A stretch of 64,000 bases of DNA from Actinophytocola sp036378875 (GTDB lineage Bacteria; Actinomycetota; Actinomycetes; Mycobacteriales; Pseudonocardiaceae): the NCBI RefSeq assembly GCF_036378875.1, contig NZ_DASUVO010000052.1, positions 104,758 through 168,757 on the forward strand, in the 5' to 3' direction. Of this stretch, positions 54,901-63,785 are shown in pieces. A program made the position numbers and the translations under genes. Positions within the stretch are counted from its first letter, which is position 1. Every line of letters starts with the position of its first letter. The notes beneath the pieces are model-generated. The model saw only the letters and a list, made by a program, of their open reading frames with translations. It was not told the origin of the DNA and made no database searches.

Positions 54901-56673
54901 AGGTTCGCCGGCCGCGATCACCTTGCCCTTGCCCACGAACTCGAGGCCCGATGCCACCCCGATGTCCGGGCTGATCTTGATCGACGGGTCCAGTGCGCTG
55001 GTGTCCCTGATCGCGAACTGGTGGCCGAGTGCCGCCAACCCCGCCCGCGCCGGCAGCGCGAGGAACGCCGGTTCCACCTGTGTGGTGGCCGCGTTTCGCT
55101 GGGATGCGCGGGGTGCCGCGATGGCTTCCGGCAGCGTCATGCCGAGGTCGATGCGGTTCACCAGGATCTGCAGCACCGTGGTGATGATCGTGGCGCCACC
55201 CGGTGACCCCACCGCGAGGAACGGCTTGCCGTGCTTGAGCACGATCGTCGGCGACATGCTCGACCGCGGCCGCTTGCCCGCCGCCGGCAGGTTCGGGTCC
55301 GGTGCGGTGCCCTGCGTCGGCACGAAGTTGAAGTCCGTCAGCTCGTTGTTGAGCAGGAAACCACGGCCCGGCACGACAATTCCGCTGCCGCCGAGCTGCT
55401 CGATCGTGTTCGTGTACGACACGATGTTGCCCCACCGGTCGCTCACCACGAAGTGGTTCGTGTGGTCGCCCTCGTTGCCGCCGGGTGTTGCCTGCTCTGC
55501 CGGTGTGCACTGACCGGATCCGTTGACGTCGCCTGGCGGAACCACGCCCGGCGCGGCTGCCGCAGGGTCGATCTCGCAGGCCCGCTGCTTTGCGAACCGG
55601 TCGGAGAGGAGCGCCCGCTGCGGCACGTCGACGTACGCGGAGTCGCCGATGTAGCGCCCACGGTCCGCGAACGCGAGGCGGCTGGCCTCCAGGTAGTGGT
55701 GCAGCGCCTGCACCTCGTCCATGCCCGAGAGCTGGAACTGCTCGAGGATGTTCAGCGACTCGCCGACAGTGATGCCACCGCTCGAGGACGGCGCCATGCC
55801 GTACACGTCGTAACCGCGGTAGTTGACGTGCGTCGGCCGGCGGTCGATCGTGCGGTAGGCCCTGAGGTCGCCGATCGCCATCAGGCCAGGGAGGGGGTCG
55901 ATCGTCGCTCCCGGCGCGACCGGCGGGTGCTGCACCGCCGCCACGACGTCCTGGCCGATGGCGCCGCCGTAGAGCGCGCGGATGCCCTCGCGGGAGATCT
56001 GCCGGTAGGTGTTGGCCAAGTCCGGGTTGCGCAGCGTCGAGCCGACGGCCGGCAAGTCGCCGCCGGGCAGGAACAGCTGAGCCGTGGCCCCGAACTGCGC
56101 GAAGCGAGCCTGGTTCTGCCTGGTCTGCTCCCGGAAGGTCGCGTCGACGGTGAAGCCACGGTCCGCGACCGCGATGGCCGGCTTCAGGTTGTCCCGGAGC
56201 GAGAACCGACCCCACCGGTCGAGCGCCCGCTCCCAGGTCGCGAGCATGCCGGGAACGCCGACGCCCAGTCCGCTGGTCACGGCCCTCGGGAAGGCGTAGG
56301 CCTGCCCGGTCGCGGGGTCGACGAACATCGTCTCGCTACCCGCGCGCGGTGTCGTCTCCCGACCATCGATGGTGAGGACCTGCCGGGTACGAGCGTCGTA
56401 GTAGACGAAGTAGCCACCACCACCGAGACCGGCGACGTACGGGTCGGTCACGCCGAGCGTGGCCGCGACCGCGACCGCCGCGTCGGCAGCCGTGCCGCCC
56501 TTCTTCAGGATGTCGATGCCCGCCTGCGTCGACTCGATCGTGTCCGACACCACCGCGCCGCCGAACCCGGTGGCCACCGGTACCTTGCCTGGATCAGCGC
56601 CGGCGACCGGCGCCGCCGTGAGACCAACGGTGAGCAGGAGAGCCATTGCCGGGACGATGCCGCGGGTGCGCAT
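54853..56673 (-). CDS. ggt: Gamma-glutamyltransferase, secreted
   Basis: 606 residues, Ntn-hydrolase proenzyme that cleaves glutathione and other gamma-glutamyl compounds. Signal peptide (MALLLTVGLTAAPVAGA), large-subunit motif GGGGYFVYYDARTRQVLTID, autoprocessing Thr at about T405 (GDHTNHFVVSD), and small-subunit PRSSMSPTIV and GSPGGATIITTVLQ. Exported. Its 3' end is duplicated downstream. Divergent functionally from the neighbouring two-component system on the same strand. Confidence 0.95.
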   Translation of the reverse strand: MRTRGIVPAMALLLTVGLTAAPVAGADPGKVPVATGFGGAVVSDTIESTQAGIDILKKGGTAADAAVAVAATLGVTDPYVAGLGGGGYFVYYDARTRQVLTIDGRETTPRAGSETMFVDPATGQAYAFPRAVTSGLGVGVPGMLATWERALDRWGRFSLRDNLKPAIAVADRGFTVDATFREQTRQNQARFAQFGATAQLFLPGGDLPAVGSTLRNPDLANTYRQISREGIRALYGGAIGQDVVAAVQHPPVAPGATIDPLPGLMAIGDLRAYRTIDRRPTHVNYRGYDVYGMAPSSSGGITVGESLNILEQFQLSGMDEVQALHHYLEASRLAFADRGRYIGDSAYVDVPQRALLSDRFAKQRACEIDPAAAAPGVVPPGDVNGSGQCTPAEQATPGGNEGDHTNHFVVSDRWGNIVSYTNTIEQLGGSGIVVPGRGFLLNNELTDFNFVPTQGTAPDPNLPAAGKRPRSSMSPTIVLKHGKPFLAVGSPGGATIITTVLQILVNRIDLGMTLPEAIAAPRASQRNAATTQVEPAFLALPARAGLAALGHQFAIRDTSALDPSIKISPDIGVASGLEFVGKGKVIAAGEPVRRGGSAAAVVHPVG

Positions 56674-56733
56674 GCCGACTCCTTTCGAAGGGCCGTCATG
56701 TTTCTTACCCCGTATGCACCACTCAACACAACG

Positions 56734-57378
56734 TCACGAGTTCAGGTAGCGGAGCACCGCCAGCACCCGCCGGCTGTAGGCCGAGTCGTTCACGATGCCG
56801 AGCTTGTCGAAGATCGCGTTGGCGTTCTTCTCCACCGCCGACAGCGAGATATGCAGTTGTTTCGCGATACCCGGGTTCGTCTGTCCCTGCGCCATCCTCT
56901 CCAGCACCTCGCGCTCCCGCGGGGTGAGCATGCTCAACGGGTCTACATGTGAGGTCCGCTGCACCAACTGCCGAACCACCTCCTTGTCGAAGGCGGCACC
57001 TCCTTCGCCGACCCTGGCCAGCGCATCGAGGAACTCCCCCACCTGCGCGACCCGGTCCTTGAGGAGGTAACCGACCCGCTCACCGTCCCCCGCGAGCAGT
57101 TGGGTGGCGTACCGCTTCTCGATGTACTGGGACAGCACCAGCACACCCACCGACGGCCACTGCTCCCGTATCTCCAGCGCGGCACGCAACCCCTCGTCGG
57201 TGTGGGTGGGTGGCATCCGCACGTCGGTCACGACGACATCCGGCATCTCACGCCGGGTGTACGCGAGCAGCGCGTCAGCATCCCCGACCGCGGCCACGAC
57301 CTCATGCCCTTCCTCGGCCAACAGCCGCACCAACCCCTCCCGCAGAAGGGTCGAGTCCTCGGCGAGGATCACCCGCAC
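56734..57378 (-). CDS. LuxR-type response regulator
   Basis: 214 residues. Receiver with VVVTDVRMPPTHTDEGL (phospho-Asp) and VILAEDSTLLREG; HTH PREREVLERMAQGQTNPGIA. GTG 57378 is placed nine bases after GGAGG; the ATG at 57399 lies upstream of that site. Coupled to the kinase gene that ends five bases earlier. Confidence 0.92.
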   Translation of the reverse strand: MRVILAEDSTLLREGLVRLLAEEGHEVVAAVGDADALLAYTRREMPDVVVTDVRMPPTHTDEGLRAALEIREQWPSVGVLVLSQYIEKRYATQLLAGDGERVGYLLKDRVAQVGEFLDALARVGEGGAAFDKEVVRQLVQRTSHVDPLSMLTPREREVLERMAQGQTNPGIAKQLHISLSAVEKNANAIFDKLGIVNDSAYSRRVLAVLRYLNS

Positions 57379-57382
57379 CCAG

Positions 57383-58627
57383 TCACACCTCCAATCCAAC
57401 CGGCGAGCTCACGCTCGGTGTCCCAGCGCCCGACCGCAGCTCACCGAGCCCATGGTCGCCCTTCGACGGCTCCGGTGGCGCCGGCAGCCGCGCCGTCACC
57501 GTCGTTGGACCTCCTGGTGGGCTGGTCACGCGGAACGCGCCGTCCGCGGCCGCCACCCGGCTCGCCAAGCCGGACAGCCCCGAGCCGGTCACGTCGGCAC
57601 CGCCACGCCCGTCATCGCGGACCGTCACGACGATCTCGTCCCCCTCTCTGGTCACCGCGATCACGATGCCACCCGGATCACCATGTTTCAGTGCGTTGGT
57701 GACCGCCTCCGAAGCGACGAAGTAGGCCACCGTCTCGGTTGCCAGGTTCGGTCGCGACGTCAGCTCGTAACGCAGCCCCACCGGCACACTCGCTCTGTCC
57801 GCCACTCCTTCCAGCGCGGCGTGCAACCCGTCCTTGTCGAGTGCGGCCGGGTAGACCCGCCAGGTCACGTCGCGCAGATCGTTCAACGCCTGCTGGGACT
57901 CCTCGTGCGCCTGTTCCAGCAGCTTGGTCGTGTGGACCAGGTCTCTCGCCCGCAACGCCCGGCCGAGCAACATGCCCAGCGCGACCAACCGCTGCTGCAC
58001 CCCGTCGTGCAGGTCGCGTTCGATCCTGCGACGCTCGTCGTTGACCGCCTCCACCACTCCCGCGCGCGTGGTCGCCAGCTCCGAGACCCTGCGTCGCAGC
58101 AGTTCCTCTTCGGACGGCCCGAGGTAGCGATCGGCGACGGCCCGTTCGAGCACCGCGATGCCGATGAGCCCCCACACCGCCACGAAGAGCAGGAGAAGCC
58201 CGACCACAGCGAAGAGGACTACCTCGCCCCAGGTGTTGCCGCGGTCGTCCCCGCCGCCCATCGGTCTGCCGAGGACAAGCTGCCAGAGCATGATCAAGGC
58301 GGATGTGGCGCCCAGAATGACGAGGAAGAGGATCCCGAAGCCGATGGTGCCGACACCACTTCTGCGGATCAGGTAGGAATCGGCGCGCCGCGGGTCGGGT
58401 ACCACATATAAGTGATCGTCGAAGTTCAGGAACCAGACCAACCGCCGACGATTGAGGTCGACGAGTTTCCTGCCGAGCGCGTCGATGCGGGGCCGTGCGA
58501 CGGGGATCACACGAGCACACCTCAGCACCACGAGGAAGACGAGCTCCGCGAAGGTCATCATGCTGCCGAGCACCAGGCCGGCCACGCCGAGTACGGCACG
58601 GCGTGCGAGGTGCGCGTTCGAAGACAT
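57383..58627 (-). CDS. Sensor histidine kinase (HisKA_3 type)
   Basis: 414 residues. Membrane sensor part (1-190) with two pairs of helices flanking a loop (WFLNFDDHLYVVPDPRRADS), then RRIERDLHDGVQQRLVALG with phosphoacceptor His and an ATPase domain with VRDDGRGGADVTGSGLSGLASR. Cognate to the downstream response regulator. Its promoter region shares three phased palindromes with dedA. Confidence 0.9.
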   Translation of the reverse strand: MSSNAHLARRAVLGVAGLVLGSMMTFAELVFLVVLRCARVIPVARPRIDALGRKLVDLNRRRLVWFLNFDDHLYVVPDPRRADSYLIRRSGVGTIGFGILFLVILGATSALIMLWQLVLGRPMGGGDDRGNTWGEVVLFAVVGLLLLFVAVWGLIGIAVLERAVADRYLGPSEEELLRRRVSELATTRAGVVEAVNDERRRIERDLHDGVQQRLVALGMLLGRALRARDLVHTTKLLEQAHEESQQALNDLRDVTWRVYPAALDKDGLHAALEGVADRASVPVGLRYELTSRPNLATETVAYFVASEAVTNALKHGDPGGIVIAVTREGDEIVVTVRDDGRGGADVTGSGLSGLASRVAAADGAFRVTSPPGGPTTVTARLPAPPEPSKGDHGLGELRSGAGTPSVSSPVGLEV

Positions 58628-58660
58628 ATCGCCAGGTTAGCGGCGGATTAGCGGCGACGT

Positions 58661-58722
58661 ACTGCGGTTTACCGCAGTTGTGGACTGCGGAAAACCACAG
58701 TTGTTTTATGCGGTTTCCCGCA
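58661..58722. promoter_or_regulatory. Three phased TGCGG-N4-CCGCA operators
   Basis: ACTGCGGTTTACCGCAGT (58661-58678), a weaker copy ACTGCGGAAAACCACAGT (58684-58701) and TGCGGTTTCCCGCA (58709-58722). Centres are exactly 23 bp apart. They lie between divergent kinase and dedA genes, so the response regulator or another dimeric protein probably binds here. Confidence 0.65.
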
Positions 58723-58787
58723 ATGCCCACCGCCGCCCGGCTACGTAGCGTCGTGATCATCCACAACCGATCCGAAGGAGCAGTTAG

Positions 58788-59435
58788 ATGATCGTGGCCG
58801 CCTCTGAACAGCCGGGAGGGCTCGCCGGCCTCGCGGTGGACGTCATGGACACACTGGGTGGCCCTGGTGCCGCGTTGCTCGTGGGTCTGGACAACATCTT
58901 CCCGCCGGTACCCAGCGAGCTGGTGCTGCCGTTGGCCGGCTTCTCCGCGAGCCAGGGCACGATGAGCCTGTTCATGGCGCTGTTCTGGACCACGCTCGGG
59001 TCGGTCGCCGGGGCGATGCTCACATACTGGGTTGGCGCGTGGCTCGGCCGCGACCGGGTCCGTGCCCTGATCATCCGAATCCCTCTGATGAAGGAGTCGG
59101 ACTTCGACCGCACGGAAGGCTGGTTCGCGAAACACGGCACGAAGGCGGTGTTCTTCGGCCGAATGGTGCCCCTGTTCCGCAGCCTCATCTCGTTACCCGC
59201 GGGTATCGAACGTATGCCGGTGTGGCAGTTCCTCTCACTAACCGCGCTCGGCAGTCTGATCTGGAACAGCGTCTTCGTCGTTGCCGGTTACCTGCTCGGC
59301 GCCAACTGGCAGGTCGTCGACCAGTACGCGGGTGTTTTCCAGAAGATCGTCATCGGCATCGTGGCAGCCGCGGTTGTCGTGTTCGTCGCCGTGCGACTGC
59401 GGGAGCGAGGAAGGAGCAGGAACAATGTGCGGTAG
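58788..59435 (+). CDS. DedA family membrane protein
   Basis: 215 residues, about five membrane segments. Family features: LLVGLDNIFPPVPSELVLPL, GAMLTYWVGAWLGRDRVR, and FFGRMVPLFRSLISLPAGIERM. DedA proteins move polyprenyl or phospholipids across the membrane and affect envelope stress and drug tolerance. Divergent from a two-component system with shared operators, so it is probably its target. Confidence 0.9.
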   Translation: MIVAASEQPGGLAGLAVDVMDTLGGPGAALLVGLDNIFPPVPSELVLPLAGFSASQGTMSLFMALFWTTLGSVAGAMLTYWVGAWLGRDRVRALIIRIPLMKESDFDRTEGWFAKHGTKAVFFGRMVPLFRSLISLPAGIERMPVWQFLSLTALGSLIWNSVFVVAGYLLGANWQVVDQYAGVFQKIVIGIVAAAVVVFVAVRLRERGRSRNNVR

Positions 59436-59436
59436 G

Positions 59437-60711
59437 TCAGCTCCGCTCCGGCTCGCCGGTCACGCGGCGGACGTCCGCACCCAGCTTGACCAGGTTCTCC
59501 ACGAGCCCCGGGTAGCCGCGGTCGATGTGGAAGACGTCCCAGACCTCGGTAACGCCCTCGGAACACAGGCCGGCCAGCACCAAGCCGACGCCCGCGCGGA
59601 TGTCGGAGGCCCACACGGGGGCGCTCGACAGGCGCTCGACGCCGCGAACCACCGCGTGGTGGCCGTCGGTGCGGGCGTCCGCGCCGAGACGCACCATCTC
59701 CTCGATGAAACGGAACCTGGCCTCGAACAGGTTCTCCGTGATCATCGAGGTGCCGTCGGCGATCGAGGTCAGCGCGATGGCGAACGGCTGGAGGTCGGTG
59801 GCGAAGCCCGGGTACGGCAGCGTCACGAAGTCGACCGCTTTCGGCCGGTCGTGTTGCACCACGCGGAACGACTGGCTGTCGATGATCGTCACCTCGGAGC
59901 CGGCAGTGCGCAGCTTCTCGAGCACCAGGTCGAGGTGGTGGGCGTCGACGCCACGAACGGTGACGTCGCCCCTGGTCATGGCGGCGGCGAAGGCCCAGGT
60001 GGCACCGACGATGCGGTCGCCGATCACCCGGTGTTCGGTGGGCTGGAGCGCGTCCACCCCGTGCACGGTCAACGTCGAGGTGCCGGCCCCCTCGATCTTG
60101 CCGCCCATCTGCTGGAGCATCGTGCAGAGGTCGACGATCTCGGGTTCGCGCGCCGCGTTGTCGATGACCGTGGTGCCGTTGGCGAGCACGGCGGCCATGA
60201 GGATGTTCTCGGTCGCCCCCACGCTCGGGAAGTCAAGCCAGATCTGGGCGCCGTGCAGGCCCTGGGCCTCCGCGACCACACAACCGTGCTCGATCTCGCT
60301 GTGGGCGCCGAGCTGCCGGAGGCCGTTCTGGTGCATGTCGAGCGGGCGCGATCCGATCGCGTCGCCACCCGGCAGCGCGACGACCGCCCGCTTGCAGCGG
60401 CCCACCAGTGGACCGAGCACGCACACCGACGCGCGGAGCTTGCCCATCGCGGGCGAGTCGGCGCGGTGGTTGAGGTCGGCTGGGGTGGTGATCGTGACGG
60501 TGTCGGCCTCGATGGACACGGTGCAGCCGAGGCTACGAAGGACCTCGGCCATCAGTGGGACGTCCAGGATCTGCGGGCAGTTCGTGAGCGTCGTCGTGCC
60601 CTCCGCGAGGAGCGCCGCCGCCATCAGCTTCAGCACGCTGTTCTTGGCGCCGACCACGTCGACCTCACCGGCCAGTCGCGCGCCGCCGTGTACCTGGAAG
60701 TGCTCTGTCAC
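59437..60711 (-). CDS. murA: UDP-N-acetylglucosamine 1-carboxyvinyltransferase
   Basis: 424 residues, first committed step of peptidoglycan synthesis. KNSVLKLMAAALLAEGTTTL, the loop LPGGDAIGSRPLDMH and WASDIRAGVGLVLAGL are typical. The loop residue corresponding to the fosfomycin-alkylated Cys is Asp (D117), as in mycobacteria, which makes the enzyme intrinsically resistant. The stop lies one base from the convergent dedA stop. Confidence 0.96.
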   Translation of the reverse strand: MTEHFQVHGGARLAGEVDVVGAKNSVLKLMAAALLAEGTTTLTNCPQILDVPLMAEVLRSLGCTVSIEADTVTITTPADLNHRADSPAMGKLRASVCVLGPLVGRCKRAVVALPGGDAIGSRPLDMHQNGLRQLGAHSEIEHGCVVAEAQGLHGAQIWLDFPSVGATENILMAAVLANGTTVIDNAAREPEIVDLCTMLQQMGGKIEGAGTSTLTVHGVDALQPTEHRVIGDRIVGATWAFAAAMTRGDVTVRGVDAHHLDLVLEKLRTAGSEVTIIDSQSFRVVQHDRPKAVDFVTLPYPGFATDLQPFAIALTSIADGTSMITENLFEARFRFIEEMVRLGADARTDGHHAVVRGVERLSSAPVWASDIRAGVGLVLAGLCSEGVTEVWDVFHIDRGYPGLVENLVKLGADVRRVTGEPERS

Positions 60712-60814
60712 GAGCGACCATCATGCCCGAGGCGCACCAGCACACGCGCGCCACCCGGCTGTCGGCACGGTCCGCTACCCTGCCGCCACTCGGTTGTCTA
60801 GCAAGGGGCCGCCC

Positions 60815-61420
60815 GTGAAGTTTCTGTCCCGCTTCGGGAGCCCTGCCGGGTTCGCGCTGGTGCTGCTGTTGTTCTTCCTCCTGCCGTTCGTTTCGGTGTC
60901 GTGTGACGTGCCGGACTACGGCGAGGCCGGGGCGGACTACACGGGCAGCCACCTGGTGAGCGGAGTGGAGCCGGACGTGCCCGCCGAGCTGCAGGAGCTC
61001 GCCGGCGACCCAGAGACACCGGCCGACCTCGTGCGACCTCCAGATCCGGGCGTGCAGTTACTCGCCATCGTGCTGGCCGTCCTCGCGGCGGCCGGGGTGC
61101 TGACGGTACTGATCCCACAGCTCAGGACACGGCTGCTCAGCGGCGCGGGGCTCGCCGCCGCGACGCTGATCGCCACCGTCGTGACCATGGTGGTTGCCCA
61201 GTCGAACCTGGAGTCCGCACTGATCGACGGCGTACGGCAGTCGGGCGTGGCGGAGCAGCAGGAGAACATGCAGAGGGTGGAGTCCGCCATCAACGACATG
61301 ATCCACTCCGAGATCGGGTTCTCGCTGATGGTGGTCGTGCTGACGCTGATCATCCTGGCCACCGGGGCACTCGGCCTGTTCGGCAACCGGCTGCGACGTG
61401 AACCACCCGACCGGCGCTAG
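60815..61420 (+). CDS. Membrane protein of unknown function
   Basis: 201 residues with four membrane segments (FALVLLLFFLLPFVSVSC, LLAIVLAVLAAAGVLTVLIP, AGLAAATLIATVVTMVVA, GFSLMVVVLTLIILATGALGLF) and an extracellular loop rich in Glu/Pro/Asp. GTG start after AAGGGG. Divergent from murA. No family recognised. Confidence 0.75.
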   Translation: MKFLSRFGSPAGFALVLLLFFLLPFVSVSCDVPDYGEAGADYTGSHLVSGVEPDVPAELQELAGDPETPADLVRPPDPGVQLLAIVLAVLAAAGVLTVLIPQLRTRLLSGAGLAAATLIATVVTMVVAQSNLESALIDGVRQSGVAEQQENMQRVESAINDMIHSEIGFSLMVVVLTLIILATGALGLFGNRLRREPPDRR

Positions 61421-61476
61421 CACCCATTTCAGGGCCACGCGCGACCGACGATGATCAGCTGTGCCGCCAGGCCTTG

Positions 61477-61496
61477 ACCTCAACATAACTTAAGGT
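61477..61496. promoter_or_regulatory. MerR-type dyad upstream of the oxidoreductase
   Basis: ACCTCAACATAACTTAAGGT, arms ACCTCAA and TTAAGGT with one mismatch, overlapping a TTGACC -35. The short dyad between promoter elements is the usual layout of MerR-family activators. No merR gene is nearby. Confidence 0.4.
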
Positions 61497-61530
61497 TGCA
61501 CGCTGGGCTCCTACCGATCGGAGGATCTTG

Positions 61531-62487
61531 ATGCGTGCGGTGTGGTTGCGGGAGTTCGGTGAGCCCGAGGTGCTGGCTCTCGGCGAGGCACCAGACCCGG
61601 TCGCGGGGCCGGGCCAGGTGCTCGTTGACGTCGAGTACGTCAACATCACGTTCGTCGAGACGCAGTTCCGTGCGACCGGGGTCGGTCCTTTCGCGGCGTC
61701 ACTGCCGATGATTCCCGGCAACGGGGTCGGCGGAACCGTGGCGGCGGTGGGGCCGGACGTCTCGTCGGAGCTGGTTGGCGTGCGAGTGGTCACGAGCACC
61801 GGCGGGTCGGGTGGCTATGCGGAGCGGGTCGCTGTGGATGCGGGTGCGATCTTCCGCGTGCCGGACGACGTTGTTCTGGACACGGCGGTGGCGCTACTGG
61901 CCGATGGTAGGACCGCCACCATGATGACCCGTGCCGTGGCGCTCAAGCCGGGTGAGCGGGTGCTGGTGGAGGCAGCGGCCGGCGGGGTGGGCAGTCTGAT
62001 CGTGCAGCTCGCGAAGGCGGCTGGCGCGCGGGTGATCGCGGCCGTGGGTGGTCAGCGGAAGGTCGCGGTGGCGACGGAGCTTGGTGCCGAGGTCGCCGTC
62101 GACTACACCGACGAAGGCTGGCCGAAGCAGGTGCGTGACGCGGTCGGGGCGGTTGACGTGGTGTTCGACGGTGTCGGCGGCACGGTCGCGCGGACCGCCT
62201 TCGAGCTGCTTGACCCTGGCGGCCGAATGGTGAGCTTCGGGTTGGCGAGTGGGAGTTGGGCCGAGATCGGTGAGGAGGACGCCGCGGCGCGCGGGGTCAC
62301 GTTGGTTCGTCCGTCGGCGACGCCGGAGGAGCTGCGTGCGTACACGGAAAGTGCCCTGAGCAAGGCAGCCGAGGGCCGGCTGCGGCCGATCATCGGGCAA
62401 CGCTTCCCACTCGGGGAGGCCGCGGCAGCACACGCCGCGATCCAGACCCGCGCGACGGTGGGCAAGACGTTGTTGGTGACCCGATGA
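61531..62487 (+). CDS. Zinc-binding dehydrogenase family, quinone oxidoreductase-like
   Basis: 318 residues, MDR superfamily without the structural zinc Cys cluster. Cofactor loop VEAAAGGVGSLIVQLAKAAG, VDVVFDGVGG; N-terminal MRAVWLREFGEPEVL. Probably reduces quinones or enones with NADPH. ATG 61531 after GGAGG. Its stop overlaps the ATG of the LLM oxidoreductase gene. Confidence 0.88.
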   Translation: MRAVWLREFGEPEVLALGEAPDPVAGPGQVLVDVEYVNITFVETQFRATGVGPFAASLPMIPGNGVGGTVAAVGPDVSSELVGVRVVTSTGGSGGYAERVAVDAGAIFRVPDDVVLDTAVALLADGRTATMMTRAVALKPGERVLVEAAAGGVGSLIVQLAKAAGARVIAAVGGQRKVAVATELGAEVAVDYTDEGWPKQVRDAVGAVDVVFDGVGGTVARTAFELLDPGGRMVSFGLASGSWAEIGEEDAAARGVTLVRPSATPEELRAYTESALSKAAEGRLRPIIGQRFPLGEAAAAHAAIQTRATVGKTLLVTR

Positions 62488-63338
62488 ACGTCGGCATCAC
62501 GCTACCGGCGATCGGAAGCCCTGGTGCTTTCGCCAAACATGTGGAGGAGGTGGGCCTGGAGTCGGTGTGGACGGGTGACCATCTGATCTCGGTCGCGCCG
62601 AAACTCGACAGCACACTGCTGCTCGCGCAGGCCGCCGCCACGACAAGTCGGCTTCGGCTCGGCTTCGGGGTGCTGATCCTCGCGCTGCGTCCGGTGGCGT
62701 GGGCGGCGAAGCAGATCACGACACTGCAGCTCCTGTCCGGCGATCGAGTACTGCTCGGTGTCGGCACCGGCGGTGTCGTGCACGGCGACGCGGCATGGCG
62801 CGCTGTGGGGATGCCGTTCGCCGAACGGGGGCCACGCACGTACGCGGCGCTGGCGGCGCTGCCCGACCTCGTCGCCGGCCGATCGACGCAGGTGGACGGC
62901 GAACAGATCACGCTGGCACCAGGCGGGACGATGCCGCCAGTGCTGATCGGCGGCGGGCTGCCCGCAATGCGCCGTGTGGTCCACCACGGCTACGGCTGGT
63001 ACCCGGCGTTCCTGCCGCCGGCGACCCTCGCCGACGGGGTGCGCGAACTCACCGAGCGGGCCGGCCGAAAGCCGGCGGTGACCGCACAGGTGGCAATGGC
63101 GCTCGGCGACCTCCCGACCGAACAGGTCGACGCGCAGGTGCGAATGCTCACCGGCTACGGCATGACCGAGGAGTACGCGCGGCAGTCCATGCTCACGGGT
63201 GGGCCAGAGCAAGCAGGGGAACAGCTGGCGGCACTGTTCGCCGCGGGCGCGGACCGAGTGGTGGGCCTGCCTTTCGGCGGCGACAACCTCCAACAGGCAG
63301 AGCTGTTGGCCGAAGCCACAGAACACGCGAGGAGCTGA
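62484..63338 (+). CDS. LLM class flavin-dependent oxidoreductase
   Basis: 284 residues, luciferase-like barrel using F420 or FMN. MNVGITLPAIGSPGAFAKHV, WTGDHLISV, LLGVGTGGVVHGDAA, PVLIGGGLPAMRRVVHHGYGWYP are typical of TIGR03619-like F420-dependent members. ATGA overlap with the preceding dehydrogenase, so the two probably act in one pathway. Confidence 0.86.
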   Translation: MNVGITLPAIGSPGAFAKHVEEVGLESVWTGDHLISVAPKLDSTLLLAQAAATTSRLRLGFGVLILALRPVAWAAKQITTLQLLSGDRVLLGVGTGGVVHGDAAWRAVGMPFAERGPRTYAALAALPDLVAGRSTQVDGEQITLAPGGTMPPVLIGGGLPAMRRVVHHGYGWYPAFLPPATLADGVRELTERAGRKPAVTAQVAMALGDLPTEQVDAQVRMLTGYGMTEEYARQSMLTGGPEQAGEQLAALFAAGADRVVGLPFGGDNLQQAELLAEATEHARS

Positions 63339-63613
63339 TCGGCGGGGCGAGAGGTTGCGGAGAGCCAAATCGCTGGAAGCGACGATCGTCTGCCGGCACG
63401 ATCGACTGGGGTCTACACACTCGCCATCACCCAAAAGTGTTTGATGCACCCGTTCACAATCGTGTGTCACAACCTTTCGCTATGGTGCGTGATTGGGCGA
63501 GCGACGCTGGGGTGCCCGAGAATCCTGCCGCCGACGAAATTTACGCCGGCAGGTTCAGCCGCGCCTGCTCTCCCACCCAACTTGGCGCGACTCCCTCTGA
63601 TCGGAGAAACCCC
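63339..63613 (+). other. Gene-free region, possible promoter
   Basis: No convincing frame. A TATGGT at 63481-63486 could be a -10 element for the small lipoprotein frame that follows; no good -35 was seen. Confidence 0.3.
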
Positions 63614-63742
63614 TTGCCCCGCAAGGCCTTCACAGCAGTGATCATCACCGCGACAACCGTGGCTGGTTGCGCCGCACCACTGATCACGCATGACGGCCCC
63701 ACTACAACGCCAACGTCCGCACAGCTAAGGGTTGTCACGTAA
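63614..63742 (+). CDS. Very short lipoprotein or truncated remnant
   Basis: 42 residues from TTG 63614: MPRKAFTAVIITATTVAGCA has a basic start, hydrophobic core and lipobox TVAGC, then a Thr/Pro-rich stretch and stop. GGAGAAA precedes it. Either a genuine small lipoprotein or the surviving 5' end of a longer gene disrupted by the adjacent insertion element. Confidence 0.5.
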   Translation: MPRKAFTAVIITATTVAGCAAPLITHDGPTTTPTSAQLRVVT

Positions 63743-63785
63743 CCCCGGATGCGCGACTGGCCGGTCGATAGTTGATCATGTTGTT

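Noticed and set aside
59195..59209. Further TTACC-N4-GGTA site
   Set aside because: TTACCCGCGGGTA fits the arms but lies deep inside the dedA coding region and is explained by codons for LPAGI. A partial match at 29519 lies at a gene stop and lacks the right arm.
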